From an uncultured Blastocatellia bacterium (GTDB lineage Bacteria; Acidobacteriota; Blastocatellia; Pyrinomonadales; Pyrinomonadaceae), in the NCBI GenBank assembly GCA_946480785.1, contig CAMLLD010000039.1, positions 1 to 61,008 of the forward strand: a stretch of 61,008 nt of DNA, read 5' to 3'. The notes beneath the pieces are model-generated. The model had not been told where the DNA came from. It did not search any database and saw only the letters and a list, made by a program, of their open reading frames with translations. Both the position numbers and the translations under genes were made by a program. Each line of letters starts with the position of its first letter. The first letter of the stretch is position 1. Shown one piece after another: positions 1 through 9,062 of the stretch.

Positions 1-51
1 TCAGACCGGACATTTCATTTGTTAATTTCACCGGACACATCATGTGCTAAC
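1..51. repeat. possible insertion-sequence end with two direct repeats
   Basis: Two imperfect 21-bp direct repeats lie at 5-25 and 30-50, both starting ACCGGACA and ending TTAA or CTAA; about 17 of 21 positions agree and the period is 25 bp. Closely spaced repeats of this kind are typical of transposase-binding sites at the ends of some IS families (IS21-like or IS481-like). No transposase is visible, because the element would lie to the left of the window. The rest of the stretch up to 227 holds no gene I can support. Confidence 0.3.
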
Positions 52-227
52 GACAAGACGCAACTTAGATCTATTCTTTGGGCCGGAAAAGATTTATCAT
101 GCCGTCCATTCACGACCGCCTTCTCCCACGAAAGTCGTCGCGGTCATCCAGTTAACAAACAGCACTCTCCCCGAACTACGCGTTGGCGTGCGCCAACTTC
201 CAGGCGTGCCAACTACAGGAGGTGCTT

Positions 228-1262
228 ATGAAGAGATTTTTCCCGGCCCTGGCTCTCCTTTTCCTCGTCGCGATTTTTCAGTTGCCTTCGCGGGTGACGC
301 CGCAAACACGCCAGCGCACCGTTGGTCCAACTCGCAACGAATCCGAAATCAAACCTACTGAAACGATCAAAACAGACGTCGATCTCGTGACTGTCGACGC
401 GCTCGTGCTGCAAAAGAAAACGTCGCGCGTCGTTGGCGATCTCTTGCGTGAGGATTTCGTCATCGCCGAAGACGGCGTCACACAATCGATCACGCACTTC
501 AGCCAGGACCGTCTGCCGCTCTCGGTCTTGTTGCTAATCGATCGCGGCGGGTGTCTCGATCCCTTCGGCGACACCGTGCGCCACGCGGCGTTCGGCGCGT
601 TGGCCCAACTCAAGCCAACCGATGAAGTCGGCGTCATGACTTACCACGACACCGCCGAACTGCGTCAGGAGTTCACCACCAATCGCGACGCAGTCAAGCG
701 CGCCCTCGATTACGTGCCGCCACACGACGAGCGCGCCGATCACTGTCTCGACACCGTGCTCGACGCTGCGGCCAGTTACATGGACACAGCCGCCAATCCC
801 ACTGGGCGGCGCGTGGTGATCTTCATCACCGGCGTCACGCGCAACTTCGACTGTCTCGGCAGCCCTTCCGGCAAAGCCGCAACGCAGTCGCTCTACGAGT
901 CGGGCAGCGTCGTCTGCGGGATCGTGCCGCAAACTCCCGTGCAGGCAATGGAGAACGGCATGATGCGTTGGGCCACACGTCTCGGCCGCGTCGCGGGCGC
1001 GCACACGCTCGACATTCAAAAGCTCGCCGACGAAACCGGCGGCGAGCTCCTCCAGGACAAACCCGAAAACCTCGAAACGTCTTTCAACACACTCATCGAA
1101 CACCTGCGCACGCGCTACAACCTCGCGTTCGTTTCTTCAAACAAGAAACGCGACGGCACGCTGCGGAAGCTGAAGATTGATCTCACGGAGGGCACGAAAA
1201 AGAAGCAGCAGACGAAGCTCGTCGTGAAAGCACGGCGCAGCTACATCGCACCCCGGAGTTGA
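228..1262 (+). CDS. secreted VWFA-related Acidobacterial domain protein
   Basis: 344 aa. I chose the ATG at 228 because AGGAGG sits at 217-222, five bases upstream, and the protein then begins MKRFFPALALLFLVA, a clean signal peptide; a longer TTG-started frame has no such support. After a linker comes the VDLVTVDALV strand and a 'REDFVIAEDG' segment, typical of the TIGR03436 family. The VWA-like Rossmann fold follows (LSVLLLIDRGG, then VVIFITG near the middle). The usual DxSxS metal site is replaced by DRGG, so divalent-metal adhesion is doubtful. It is probably exported; its function is unknown. It stands alone, with 73 bp before the next gene. The family is concentrated in Acidobacteriota, which supports the taxonomic call. 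Confidence 0.82.
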   Translation: MKRFFPALALLFLVAIFQLPSRVTPQTRQRTVGPTRNESEIKPTETIKTDVDLVTVDALVLQKKTSRVVGDLLREDFVIAEDGVTQSITHFSQDRLPLSVLLLIDRGGCLDPFGDTVRHAAFGALAQLKPTDEVGVMTYHDTAELRQEFTTNRDAVKRALDYVPPHDERADHCLDTVLDAAASYMDTAANPTGRRVVIFITGVTRNFDCLGSPSGKAATQSLYESGSVVCGIVPQTPVQAMENGMMRWATRLGRVAGAHTLDIQKLADETGGELLQDKPENLETSFNTLIEHLRTRYNLAFVSSNKKRDGTLRKLKIDLTEGTKKKQQTKLVVKARRSYIAPRS

Positions 1263-1335
1263 GAGTGCTAGAATAAAAACGCTTCAACGAGAACCCCCAA
1301 CTTAGCTCGTTAATCTCTATTTTCCAGGAGGAACT

Positions 1336-3117
1336 ATGCCTAAAACTGCGGAGCGGGTGGAAGATCGCTTAGCCGATTTCACCCGCGACCGGCGAATTCT
1401 GCTGCTCTCATTGATGGCCCTCGTAATCGGCGCACTCAGCGCCGTCATCGCCAAACTTCTCGTCCTGCTCATCGCAATCTTTACGAACATAACTTTCTAT
1501 CAACGCTTTTCTACGGAGTTTCTATCACCAACTAATCATCACCTGGGAGCGTTCGTGATTCTGGCGCCGGTCATCGGTGGTCTAATCATCGGACTGATGG
1601 CCCGTTACGGTTCGGAGAAGATTCGCGGTCACGGCATTCCCGAAGCGCTGGAAGCAATTCTGTTCGGGCGCAGCCGCATGAAAGCGAAAGTCGCGGTGCT
1701 GAAGCCGCTCTCGTCGGCGATCTCGATCGGCACTGGTGGTCCATTCGGCGCGGAAGGCCCGATCATCATGACGGGCGGCGCGATCGGTTCGCTCGTCGCA
1801 CAGATGTTTCATTTGTCTGCCGCTGAACGTAAGACACTGCTCGTGGCCGGCGCGGCGGGTGGCATGTCGGCGATCTTTAATTCGCCGGTTGCGGCCGTGT
1901 TGCTCGCGGTGGAGTTGCTGTTGTTCGAGTGGCGTCCACGATCGTTTATTCCGGTCGCGCTCGCTTCGGCTGTCGCGGCGGTGTTGCGAGTTCCCCTCCT
2001 CGGTAGTGGTCCAATCTTTCCCACGCACGCACACCAGGCGCTCGGCGCCGAAGGTTTGACGATCGCTTTCATCGTCGGCATCTCGGCGGGACTCGCTTCG
2101 GGTTTACTGACGGCGATCGTCTACGCGTGCGAAGACCTGTTTGGCAAAATGCCGCTGCACTGGATGTGGTGGCCCGCAATCGGCGGACTCTTCGTCGGCA
2201 TCGGCGGCTGGCTCGATCCGCGTGTGCTCGGCGTCGGCTACGACACGATTCACTCGCTGTTGCGAGGCGAGTTGATCGGCGCGACAGTTATCGGGTTACT
2301 GATCGGCAAGGCGCTCGTATGGTCTATTTCGCTGGGCTCGGGCACGTCCGGCGGCGTGCTGGCGCCGTTGCTCATCATGGGCGGCGCGCTCGGCGCGATC
2401 GAAGCGCGTTGGATTCCGATCGGAGACGCGGGTCTGTGGGCGATGATCTGCATGGCCGCGATGATGGGGGGCACGATGCGTTCGCCTTTGACGGCGATGA
2501 TCTTCACGCTCGAACTAACACACGATCTCGACGTGCTGCCGGCGTTGTTGATCTCGTGTATCGCGGCGCACGCGGTGACGGTGCTGTTGTTGCGGCGTTC
2601 GATTCTCACGGAGAAAGTGGCGCGACGAGGTTTTCACGTGACGCGCGAATACAGCGTCGATCCGTTGGCAGCATTGCGAGTCGGCGAGGTGATGGACCGG
2701 CATCCGCCTACGATTCCGGCGTCGATGAAGGTCACCGATCTGTCCGATCGCATCGCGCGCCACGATCCCGAATTGATAGCGCGGCAAGGCACGTTGATCG
2801 TCGACGGCGAGCGCAATCTTGCAGGCATAATCACACGCGGCGACTTGGTGCGGGCGCTGGAACAGTTGCCGGAAAACGCGACGGTACTCGAGGCGGGCAC
2901 GCGCAATCTCATCGTGGCGTATCCCGATGAGATTCTCGGCGAAGCTGTCGCGCGAATGGTGCGCAACGACATTGGTCGCTTGCCGGTCGTGGAACGTCAC
3001 GACCCACACAAACTCATCGGCTATCTGGGACGTGCAAGCGTGATGACAGCGCGCTTGCGACGTCTCGAGGAAGAGCACGATCGCGAAGTGGGTTGGCTAC
3101 AGGCCGCGTTGCAATAA
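1336..3117 (+). CDS. ClC-family chloride channel/antiporter with C-terminal CBS pair
   Basis: 593 aa, started by ATG with AGGAGG eight bases upstream. The N-terminal ~430 residues are strongly hydrophobic helices of a voltage-gated ClC fold. The anion-filter signature GxEGP is present as GAEGP at about 138-142, with the gating glutamate kept, and a later GSGTSGGVLAP segment near 340 matches the GxFxP region. Residues about 445-575 form two CBS motifs (GEVMDRHPPTIP, then LIVAYPDEILGEAV), which usually bind adenine nucleotides and regulate transport. It is an inner-membrane protein moving chloride, possibly against protons; the sequence does not tell channel from exchanger. A CBS tail this complete is common in bacterial ClC proteins of 570-600 aa. 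It is monocistronic, with 373 bp of near-empty DNA after it. Confidence 0.93.
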   Translation: MPKTAERVEDRLADFTRDRRILLLSLMALVIGALSAVIAKLLVLLIAIFTNITFYQRFSTEFLSPTNHHLGAFVILAPVIGGLIIGLMARYGSEKIRGHGIPEALEAILFGRSRMKAKVAVLKPLSSAISIGTGGPFGAEGPIIMTGGAIGSLVAQMFHLSAAERKTLLVAGAAGGMSAIFNSPVAAVLLAVELLLFEWRPRSFIPVALASAVAAVLRVPLLGSGPIFPTHAHQALGAEGLTIAFIVGISAGLASGLLTAIVYACEDLFGKMPLHWMWWPAIGGLFVGIGGWLDPRVLGVGYDTIHSLLRGELIGATVIGLLIGKALVWSISLGSGTSGGVLAPLLIMGGALGAIEARWIPIGDAGLWAMICMAAMMGGTMRSPLTAMIFTLELTHDLDVLPALLISCIAAHAVTVLLLRRSILTEKVARRGFHVTREYSVDPLAALRVGEVMDRHPPTIPASMKVTDLSDRIARHDPELIARQGTLIVDGERNLAGIITRGDLVRALEQLPENATVLEAGTRNLIVAYPDEILGEAVARMVRNDIGRLPVVERHDPHKLIGYLGRASVMTARLRRLEEEHDREVGWLQAALQ

Positions 3118-3490
3118 CGCGGCCCGGCAGAGCGATGGCCTGTGGTCCAGCGCACGATGAAGACTCAGTTCGACGCCTTACGTTTGAGGGCGTTGACCTC
3201 TTCAAAAGCGTAACCCTCTTTCGCCAGCACGAGCTTTAGCGGTTTCAACGTCTTATCGACCAGCAGTGCGACCGGCGTAGCTTAGAAGTGTTTCCTTGAT
3301 TTCGAGAAAGTGGTTCGCGCGCGTGGCCGGTCGTCCGTCAGACTTGCGTTTCGCAGGCTGCGACAGAATTAATTGGATCCATTTGGCTAGACCATGCAGT
3401 CACGGTAATATGGACGTGCCGCCCCCCGGCTGGTAAGAGACATTTTCGACACGAAGAAACTGTAGCTTGAAGCGATAAAGGTGACTGAGG
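3118..3490. other. intergenic stretch with a decayed coding remnant
   Basis: 373 bp without an intact gene. On the minus strand, ending at about 3171, a frame reads LVLAKEGYAFEEVNALKRK before a stop and looks like the C terminus of a real protein, but an in-frame TAA near 3280 interrupts it and no start is visible. I cannot assign it to a family. A TGGTCCA heptamer lies at 3143-3149. The last ~80 bases should hold the promoter of the efflux operon, but I see no convincing -35/-10 pair. Confidence 0.4.
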
Positions 3491-5005
3491 ATGGGTCGGT
3501 CGAGGGGACGCACGCGCAACCTTGGTAGGTTGCTTTTTTCAGCTTTCGGTGGCTTTTTAGTTCCGCTTTTTTGTCTGTCCATTACTGCGACGAACGCGCA
3601 ACAAACTGTTCCCGCGCAAAATCCCGATTCAAACAACGCGATTCCCGAAGTGCGTACGACGCCGACTACCGGTAGTCTGCCGTCGTCGACTTTCGATCCG
3701 TCTTCGCTGATCAGACAGAACCTGCCCGGGGCCGCGAAGACTTCAGCCGCGCCCGCGCAGTTATCACTGTCCGACGCGATCAATCTCGCGCTGCAAAACA
3801 ATCTCGCGACGCTTTCCGCGCAGGAAGAACGACGCGCCGCGTCAGGTTTTTCGCAACAGGCACGCTCTGCCCTGCTCCCCAACATCTCCGGCGTCAGTTA
3901 CCAGGCGAACCTGACCACGAACCTCGCCGCACTCGGTTTTCAACCGGGAACGTTCCCCGGTATTCAGACCGCCTTCATCGGTCCATTCAACAACTTCGAC
4001 GCGCGCGCGCGCCTGGTCCAAAACATTTTCGATCTCAGCTCGATTCGCAATTACCAGTCGAGCCGGCAGGGCGTACGCATCGCTGAATTTCGGCAACGAC
4101 TCGCGCGCGAACAAGTCTCCGAAGCCACCGCGCTCACGTATCTCGAGACGTTGCGCAGTGAGCGAAACGTTTCCGCTGCGCAAGCGAATGTGACACTCGC
4201 GGAAGCGCTCCTGAAACTCGCGCAGGACCAGCGCAACGCCGGCGTCGCCACCGGGACCGACGTGACGCGCGCCGAAACGAGGCTGGCCCAGGAACGTGTT
4301 AACTTGTTTCAGTCGGAGACTACTGCGGAGCAGGCGCGTTTGAATTTGCAGCGTGTGATCGGTGTTCCGCTCGGCTCGCCTTTGGTTTTGACTGACCAGC
4401 TTACGTTCACGGCTGAAGCAGTGCCGCAGGCGGATAACGCGGTTGCGGACGCGTTGGCCCATCGCGCCGAGGTCTTGATTTCGGAAGCACAAGTCAGCAT
4501 GTTTCAGTTGGAGCGCAAGGCCGTAAGAGACGAGTATCTGCCGTCTTTGCAGTTCGTCGGCGATTACGGAGTCAGCGGCATCACACCGACGGACACGGCG
4601 CTACCGACGCGCCGCGTTGCGGTTCAACTCAACGTGCCGATCTTCAACGGCGGATTAACGCAGGGACGTTTGACGGTGGCGAGCAGCCGCGAGCATGAAG
4701 CGGAGTTGCAGTTGGGCAGTGTGCGTGGTCAGGTCGAGCAGGACGTGCGCCTCGCACTCGCGACACTGCGCACCTCGTTGGAACGCGTGCGCGCGGCGGA
4801 TGAAGCCGTGCGGCTTGCTGAACGCGAACTGGAGATGTCGCGCGATCGTTTTCGCGCGGGCGTCGCGGACAATCTCGAAGTGATCAATGCGCAGACGTCG
4901 CTGGCAAATGCGCGCGCCGCACAGGTGCAGGCGCTTGCGGTTTACAATGCCGCGCGGCTGAATCTCGCCGCGTCGTTAGGCCGAGCGGAAGCGTTCAGAT
5001 GGTGA
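3491..5005 (+). CDS. TolC-family outer-membrane efflux protein
   Basis: 504 aa. A basic N terminus followed by LLFSAFGGFLVPLFCLSI and TATNAQ gives a signal peptide. From about residue 92 the sequence carries the duplicated outer-membrane-factor repeat: LSLSDAINLALQNN opens repeat one, and the second half shows AELQLGSVRGQVEQDVRLAL and a long helical RFRAGVADNLEVINAQ segment, the hallmark 'G..+.LEV..AQ' of TolC proteins. It would form the trimeric outer-membrane channel and periplasmic tunnel of the pump encoded by the next two genes, 34 bp and then -4 bp apart. Length is typical for the family. The substrate cannot be read from the sequence. Confidence 0.93.
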   Translation: MGRSRGRTRNLGRLLFSAFGGFLVPLFCLSITATNAQQTVPAQNPDSNNAIPEVRTTPTTGSLPSSTFDPSSLIRQNLPGAAKTSAAPAQLSLSDAINLALQNNLATLSAQEERRAASGFSQQARSALLPNISGVSYQANLTTNLAALGFQPGTFPGIQTAFIGPFNNFDARARLVQNIFDLSSIRNYQSSRQGVRIAEFRQRLAREQVSEATALTYLETLRSERNVSAAQANVTLAEALLKLAQDQRNAGVATGTDVTRAETRLAQERVNLFQSETTAEQARLNLQRVIGVPLGSPLVLTDQLTFTAEAVPQADNAVADALAHRAEVLISEAQVSMFQLERKAVRDEYLPSLQFVGDYGVSGITPTDTALPTRRVAVQLNVPIFNGGLTQGRLTVASSREHEAELQLGSVRGQVEQDVRLALATLRTSLERVRAADEAVRLAERELEMSRDRFRAGVADNLEVINAQTSLANARAAQVQALAVYNAARLNLAASLGRAEAFRW

Positions 5006-5039
5006 CGGCGGAAAGTGTTTAGATAGTTAAGACGGAGTT

Positions 5040-6455
5040 ATGAGCACGACGATTGACGACGAAGTGGAAGTAGAAGACGAACGGAAAGAGCCGGTCCTGC
5101 TCGACGAACACGGCGACCCGGTTCCACCTGAGCGTGTGCATCCCGAGCGCCGCAAGAAGCCACTCTACCGGCGTCCGGCGTTCTTGATCGCAGCAGTCAT
5201 CGTGCTGCTGGTCGCGGCTGCGGTGGGGATCAATTACTGGCTTTATGCGCGCAGTCACGAGTCGACCGACGACGCCTTCATCGATGCGCACACCACCTCG
5301 GTCAAACCCAAAGTTGGCGGTTACGTGGTGAAGGTATATGTCCACGCGAACCAGCAGGTGAAGAAGGGCGATCTACTCGTCGAGATCGATCCGCGTGATT
5401 ATCAGTCGCGATTGGACCAGGCGAAGGCGGCGCTTGCGGCCGGTGAGGCTCGTTTGAAAGAAGCGCAAACCGGAGTCGAGCTGACGCGCGCGAGCTCACG
5501 AGCAAACGTGCAACAGGCATCGGGCACGGTGCAACAAGCGCGTGCGGGTGTCGCTGCTCAACGCGCCGCCGCAACCGCCGAAAGCACGCGCGTGACGCAG
5601 GCCGCGGCCGCGGTTAACTCCGCGCAAGCAAACCTGCAACAAGCGCAAGCACAGGTCAACGCCGCACAAGCGGAACTGGTCCGCGCGCAGGCCGACGTGG
5701 CGCGTTACCAGGAGCTCTACAGTAAAGACGAAGTGTCGCGGCAGCGCTTGGACCAGGCCATCGCAACCGCGCGCACGGCCGAAGCGCAGACCGAGGCCGC
5801 ACGTCAACGAGCGGCAGCCGCAGCCTCGCAAGTGCGCGAGAGCGAAGCGGCGCAGCGCACCGCTGCCGAGAACGCGCGCCGCGCGCAAGCGCAAATCGGC
5901 GCCGCGCAGGGTCAGGTGCAGGAAGCACAGGGACGTTTGGCCGCCGCGAACACTGCGCCGCAACAGGTCGCGTCGAGCGAAGCGCAAGCGCAGACTGCCA
6001 GCGCCTCGCTCGAGCAACTCCGCGCCGCGGTGGCGCAAGCCGAGCTCGAACTGTCGTACACAAAACTCTACGCACCCGACGATGGCCGCGTCACGAACAA
6101 GTCTGTCGAAGAGGGCGCGCTGGTCCAGGCTAATCAGCCGTTGATGGCGATCGTTCCCGGCGACGTGTGGGTCACGGCGAATTTCAAAGAGAACCAGATT
6201 CAAAACATGCGCCCTGGTCAACCGGTGGAGATCACCGTCGACGCGTATCCCGACAAGACTTTCAAAGGACACGTCGACAGCATTCAGGCCGGCACGGGCG
6301 CAGCGTTCAGTTTGCTGCCGGCTGAGAACGCGACTGGAAACTACGTGAAGGTCGTGCAGCGTGTGCCCGTGAAGATCGTTTTTGACGAAGGTCCGGATCA
6401 GCAGCACCTGCTCGGGCCGGGAATGTCTGTCGTGCCTGAGGTCAAGATTCGGTGA
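5040..6455 (+). CDS. HlyD/EmrA-family membrane-fusion protein
   Basis: 471 aa. An acidic and then basic cytoplasmic N terminus (about 1-52) precedes one membrane helix (FLIAAVIVLLVAAAVGINYW, about 55-74). The biotinyl-lipoyl half-motif follows (SVKPKVGGYVVKVYVHANQQVKKGDLL), then a very long Ala/Gln-rich coiled-coil hairpin (about 115-325), the second lipoyl half (LSYTKLYAPDDGRV) and a beta-barrel (VWVTANFKENQ). The last matches EmrA-type adaptors working with MFS pumps. It bridges the MFS transporter and the TolC-like channel. The hairpin is long and low in sequence complexity (AQ/AR repeats), and the DNA there is strongly GC-periodic. Its stop codon overlaps the GTG start of the next gene (GTGA), indicating translational coupling. 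Confidence 0.93.
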   Translation: MSTTIDDEVEVEDERKEPVLLDEHGDPVPPERVHPERRKKPLYRRPAFLIAAVIVLLVAAAVGINYWLYARSHESTDDAFIDAHTTSVKPKVGGYVVKVYVHANQQVKKGDLLVEIDPRDYQSRLDQAKAALAAGEARLKEAQTGVELTRASSRANVQQASGTVQQARAGVAAQRAAATAESTRVTQAAAAVNSAQANLQQAQAQVNAAQAELVRAQADVARYQELYSKDEVSRQRLDQAIATARTAEAQTEAARQRAAAAASQVRESEAAQRTAAENARRAQAQIGAAQGQVQEAQGRLAAANTAPQQVASSEAQAQTASASLEQLRAAVAQAELELSYTKLYAPDDGRVTNKSVEEGALVQANQPLMAIVPGDVWVTANFKENQIQNMRPGQPVEITVDAYPDKTFKGHVDSIQAGTGAAFSLLPAENATGNYVKVVQRVPVKIVFDEGPDQQHLLGPGMSVVPEVKIR

Positions 6456-8056
6456 GCAGTAAGCGCGAGTCACTACGAGCGCGGTTTGCGAATCGAGCAC
6501 CAGCGGCGACGGCGGGCGTTTGGACTCCGAGTTTCAATCCGTGGCTCATCGCCGCTTCGGTAATGCTCGCGACCTTCATGGAAGTGCTCGACACTTCGGT
6601 CGCGAACGTCGCCCTGCCCCACATCGCCGGAAACCTTTCCGCTACAACAGAAGAATCGACGTGGGTGCTGACGAGTTACCTCGTCTCGAACGCCATCATC
6701 CTGCCCGCCACTAACTGGCTCGGCCGTTACTTCGGCCGTAAGCGTTTCCTGATCATCTGCATTGTCATCTTCACGCTTGCGTCAGCGTTGTGCGGCGCGG
6801 CCGCGAGCCTCGGGATGCTGATCGTCGCGCGCATTCTTCAGGGCGCCGGCGGCGGCGCCTTGCAGCCGATCGCGCAGGCGGTGTTGATGGAGAGTTTTCC
6901 GCCGCAGAAACGCGGCCAGGCGATGGCCGTGTTTGGCATGGGTGTCGTGGTCGCGCCGATCATTGGTCCAACACTCGGCGGCTGGATTACCGACAACTAT
7001 TCCTGGCGCTGGATTTTCTACATCAACATTCCGGTGGGAATTCTCGCGGTGTTCATGGCTAACATGTTCATCGAAGATCCGCCGTACATCCGCGACCAGC
7101 GTCCGGGAAGAATCGATCGCCTCGGCTTCGCGTTGATGGCTATCGGTCTCGGCACGCTTCAACTCGTGCTCGACAAAGGACAGGAAGAAGACTGGTTTCA
7201 ATCGTCGTTGATCACCTTCGCGACGATCTTTGCAGCCATAACGCTCGTATCCTTTGTCATTTGGGAGTTGTCGACGAAAGAACCGATCGTGGATCTGCGT
7301 GTGTTGAAGAACCGCAACTTCACCGTGGGTACGAGCATCATGACGGTTATGGGCATCGTCTTGTATGGCACGATTGCGCTCCTGCCGCTGTTTTTGCAGA
7401 CGCTGCTCGGGTATCCCGCGCTTCAAAGCGGAATGGCTGTCAGTCCACGCGGGTTTGGTTCGATCGCGTCGATGGTTTTGGTGGGCCGGCTGATTGGGAA
7501 AATCGACGGGCGTTATCTCGTGATGGTTGGCTTTCTCGTGCTCGGCTACGCCACGTATCAATTCAGTGACATCAATCTGATGGTCACGTCGGCCAGCATC
7601 ACCTGGCCCAACATCATCAGCGGCTTCGCGATGGGCTTCATCTTCGTACCGCTCACGACGATGGCGATGGGCACGCTTTCGAACGAGCAGATGGGAAACG
7701 CGTCGGGAGTTTTCAATCTGATGCGCAACACCGGTGGCAGTATCGGAATCGCGGCGATGACGACGATGTTGTCGCGCGGCGGCCAGATTCATCAGGCGGC
7801 GCTCGTGCGCAACGTGAATCCCTACGATCCGCAAGTGCAGGAACGCGTTCGGCAAATCACCGGCGCGTTGTCCGGCGGCGCGGGCGGCGACGGATCAGCC
7901 TACGGCATGATCTACGGCATCGTCGCACGACAGGCGATGGTCCTGTCCTACATCGACAACTTCCGCATGTTGGCATTCTTATGTGTGCTCTGCGTGCCCG
8001 CTGTTTTTCTGTTCAAGCGCGTCCGCGCAAAAGGCGGCGCAGTCGCGATGCACTGA
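6452..8056 (+). CDS. EmrB/QacA-type DHA2 MFS drug transporter
   Basis: 534 aa, starting at GTG 6452 inside the stop of the upstream gene. About 14 hydrophobic segments fit the DHA2 subfamily. Typical motifs are WVLTSYLVSNAIILPATNWL, GRYFGRKRFL (motif A) and GPTLGGWITDNYSWRWIFYIN (motif C and the following conserved segment). TM1 carries MEVLDTSVANVALPHIAGNL, matching the conserved D1 motif (LDxTIVNVALP) with the aspartate present. It should be the proton-driven inner-membrane component that exports hydrophobic compounds through the adaptor and TolC protein made by the same operon. No regulator gene is adjacent, so regulation cannot be inferred. Confidence 0.93.
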   Translation: MSSKRESLRARFANRAPAATAGVWTPSFNPWLIAASVMLATFMEVLDTSVANVALPHIAGNLSATTEESTWVLTSYLVSNAIILPATNWLGRYFGRKRFLIICIVIFTLASALCGAAASLGMLIVARILQGAGGGALQPIAQAVLMESFPPQKRGQAMAVFGMGVVVAPIIGPTLGGWITDNYSWRWIFYINIPVGILAVFMANMFIEDPPYIRDQRPGRIDRLGFALMAIGLGTLQLVLDKGQEEDWFQSSLITFATIFAAITLVSFVIWELSTKEPIVDLRVLKNRNFTVGTSIMTVMGIVLYGTIALLPLFLQTLLGYPALQSGMAVSPRGFGSIASMVLVGRLIGKIDGRYLVMVGFLVLGYATYQFSDINLMVTSASITWPNIISGFAMGFIFVPLTTMAMGTLSNEQMGNASGVFNLMRNTGGSIGIAAMTTMLSRGGQIHQAALVRNVNPYDPQVQERVRQITGALSGGAGGDGSAYGMIYGIVARQAMVLSYIDNFRMLAFLCVLCVPAVFLFKRVRAKGGAVAMH

Positions 8057-8081
8057 AGCTCTGTTTTTATAAGGAGTAATC

Positions 8082-9062
8082 ATGAAACCTACATCCAGGC
8101 TACAAGACACTGAGAAGTCTGAAATCATCGTACGTCCTCTGCAAGAGGCTGAACTTTCTACAGCCGACTCGATCATGCGGCTCGCGTTCGGTACGTTTAT
8201 CGGCCTGCCCGACCCGATGGCGTTCATGGGCGATGCGAGCTATGTACGAACGAGGTGGCGCGCCAATCCGAATGCTGCTTTTGCGGCTGAAGCGAACGGA
8301 GAAGTCATCGGGTCAAACTTTGCCACTAACTGGGGCAGCGTCGGCTTCTTTGGTCCATTGACGATTCGGCCCGACTTTTGGGACCGCGGCGTGGGTAAGC
8401 GCCTGATGGAACCGATCGTGGCGTTGTTCGATCAATGGCAGACGAGGCACGCCGGCCTTTTCACTTTTCCGCACAGCACCAAGCACGTCGGGCTTTATCA
8501 AAGGTTCGGCTTCTGGCCGCGGTTTCTAACGGCGTTGATGTCGCGGCCGGTTGAGTCGATAAAGAGCGGGGAGCCGTGGACGAGATTCGGCGAACTGCGG
8601 GCTAGCGATAGAGACGATGTCCTGAGCGCGTGCCGTGATGTTACCGACGCCATCTATGAAGGCCTCGACGTGGGGCATGAAATCCAGGCCGTCGCTGCCC
8701 AAAACCTGGGCGACACGGTTCTTTTATGGGACCGCGACGACAGGTTGGTGGGACTGGCTGTCTGTCACATGGGACCAGGCACAGAAGCAGGCAGTGGCGT
8801 TTGCTACATCAAGTTTGGCGCGGTGCGTCCTGGGCCAAACGCCGAACAGCACTTCAATAATTTAATCGACGCCTGTGAAGAGATGGCCTCGGCCCAGCAA
8901 CTAGCGCGTCTCGCCGGCGGAGTTAATACAGCGCGCCATGAAGCATATCAGCAGATGCTCGCACACGGGTTCCGTACGGACATCCAGGGCGTAGTAATGA
9001 GCCGGCCGAACGAGCCGGGCTACAACCACGCGGGCGTTTATCTCATCGACGATTGGCGCTGA
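8082..9062 (+). CDS. GNAT-family N-acetyltransferase, two-domain
   Basis: 326 aa; AAGGAG lies just upstream of the ATG. Residues about 15-150 form a GNAT fold: IIVRPLQEAEL, then 'GEVIGSNFATNWGSVGFFGPLTIRPDFWDRGVGKRLM', where the RGVGKRLM segment is the acetyl-CoA-binding Q/RxxGxG/A motif. The second half (about 175-320) resembles a further acetyltransferase-like lobe (LVGLAVCHMGPG, GGVNTARHEAYQQMLAHGF) without a clear CoA loop. The substrate is unknown. The 25 bp at its 3' end overlap the end of the convergent minus-strand gene. Confidence 0.85.
   Translation: MKPTSRLQDTEKSEIIVRPLQEAELSTADSIMRLAFGTFIGLPDPMAFMGDASYVRTRWRANPNAAFAAEANGEVIGSNFATNWGSVGFFGPLTIRPDFWDRGVGKRLMEPIVALFDQWQTRHAGLFTFPHSTKHVGLYQRFGFWPRFLTALMSRPVESIKSGEPWTRFGELRASDRDDVLSACRDVTDAIYEGLDVGHEIQAVAAQNLGDTVLLWDRDDRLVGLAVCHMGPGTEAGSGVCYIKFGAVRPGPNAEQHFNNLIDACEEMASAQQLARLAGGVNTARHEAYQQMLAHGFRTDIQGVVMSRPNEPGYNHAGVYLIDDWR

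Noticed and set aside
5496..6500. Long minus-strand open frame (334 aa) opposite the EmrA-like gene
   Set aside because: It is an Arg/Leu-rich shadow created by the GC-periodic coiled-coil region; no start signal and no protein-like motif.
6782..7855. Minus-strand 357-aa frame opposite the MFS gene
   Set aside because: His/Arg/Asp-rich antisense shadow of a clear transporter gene.
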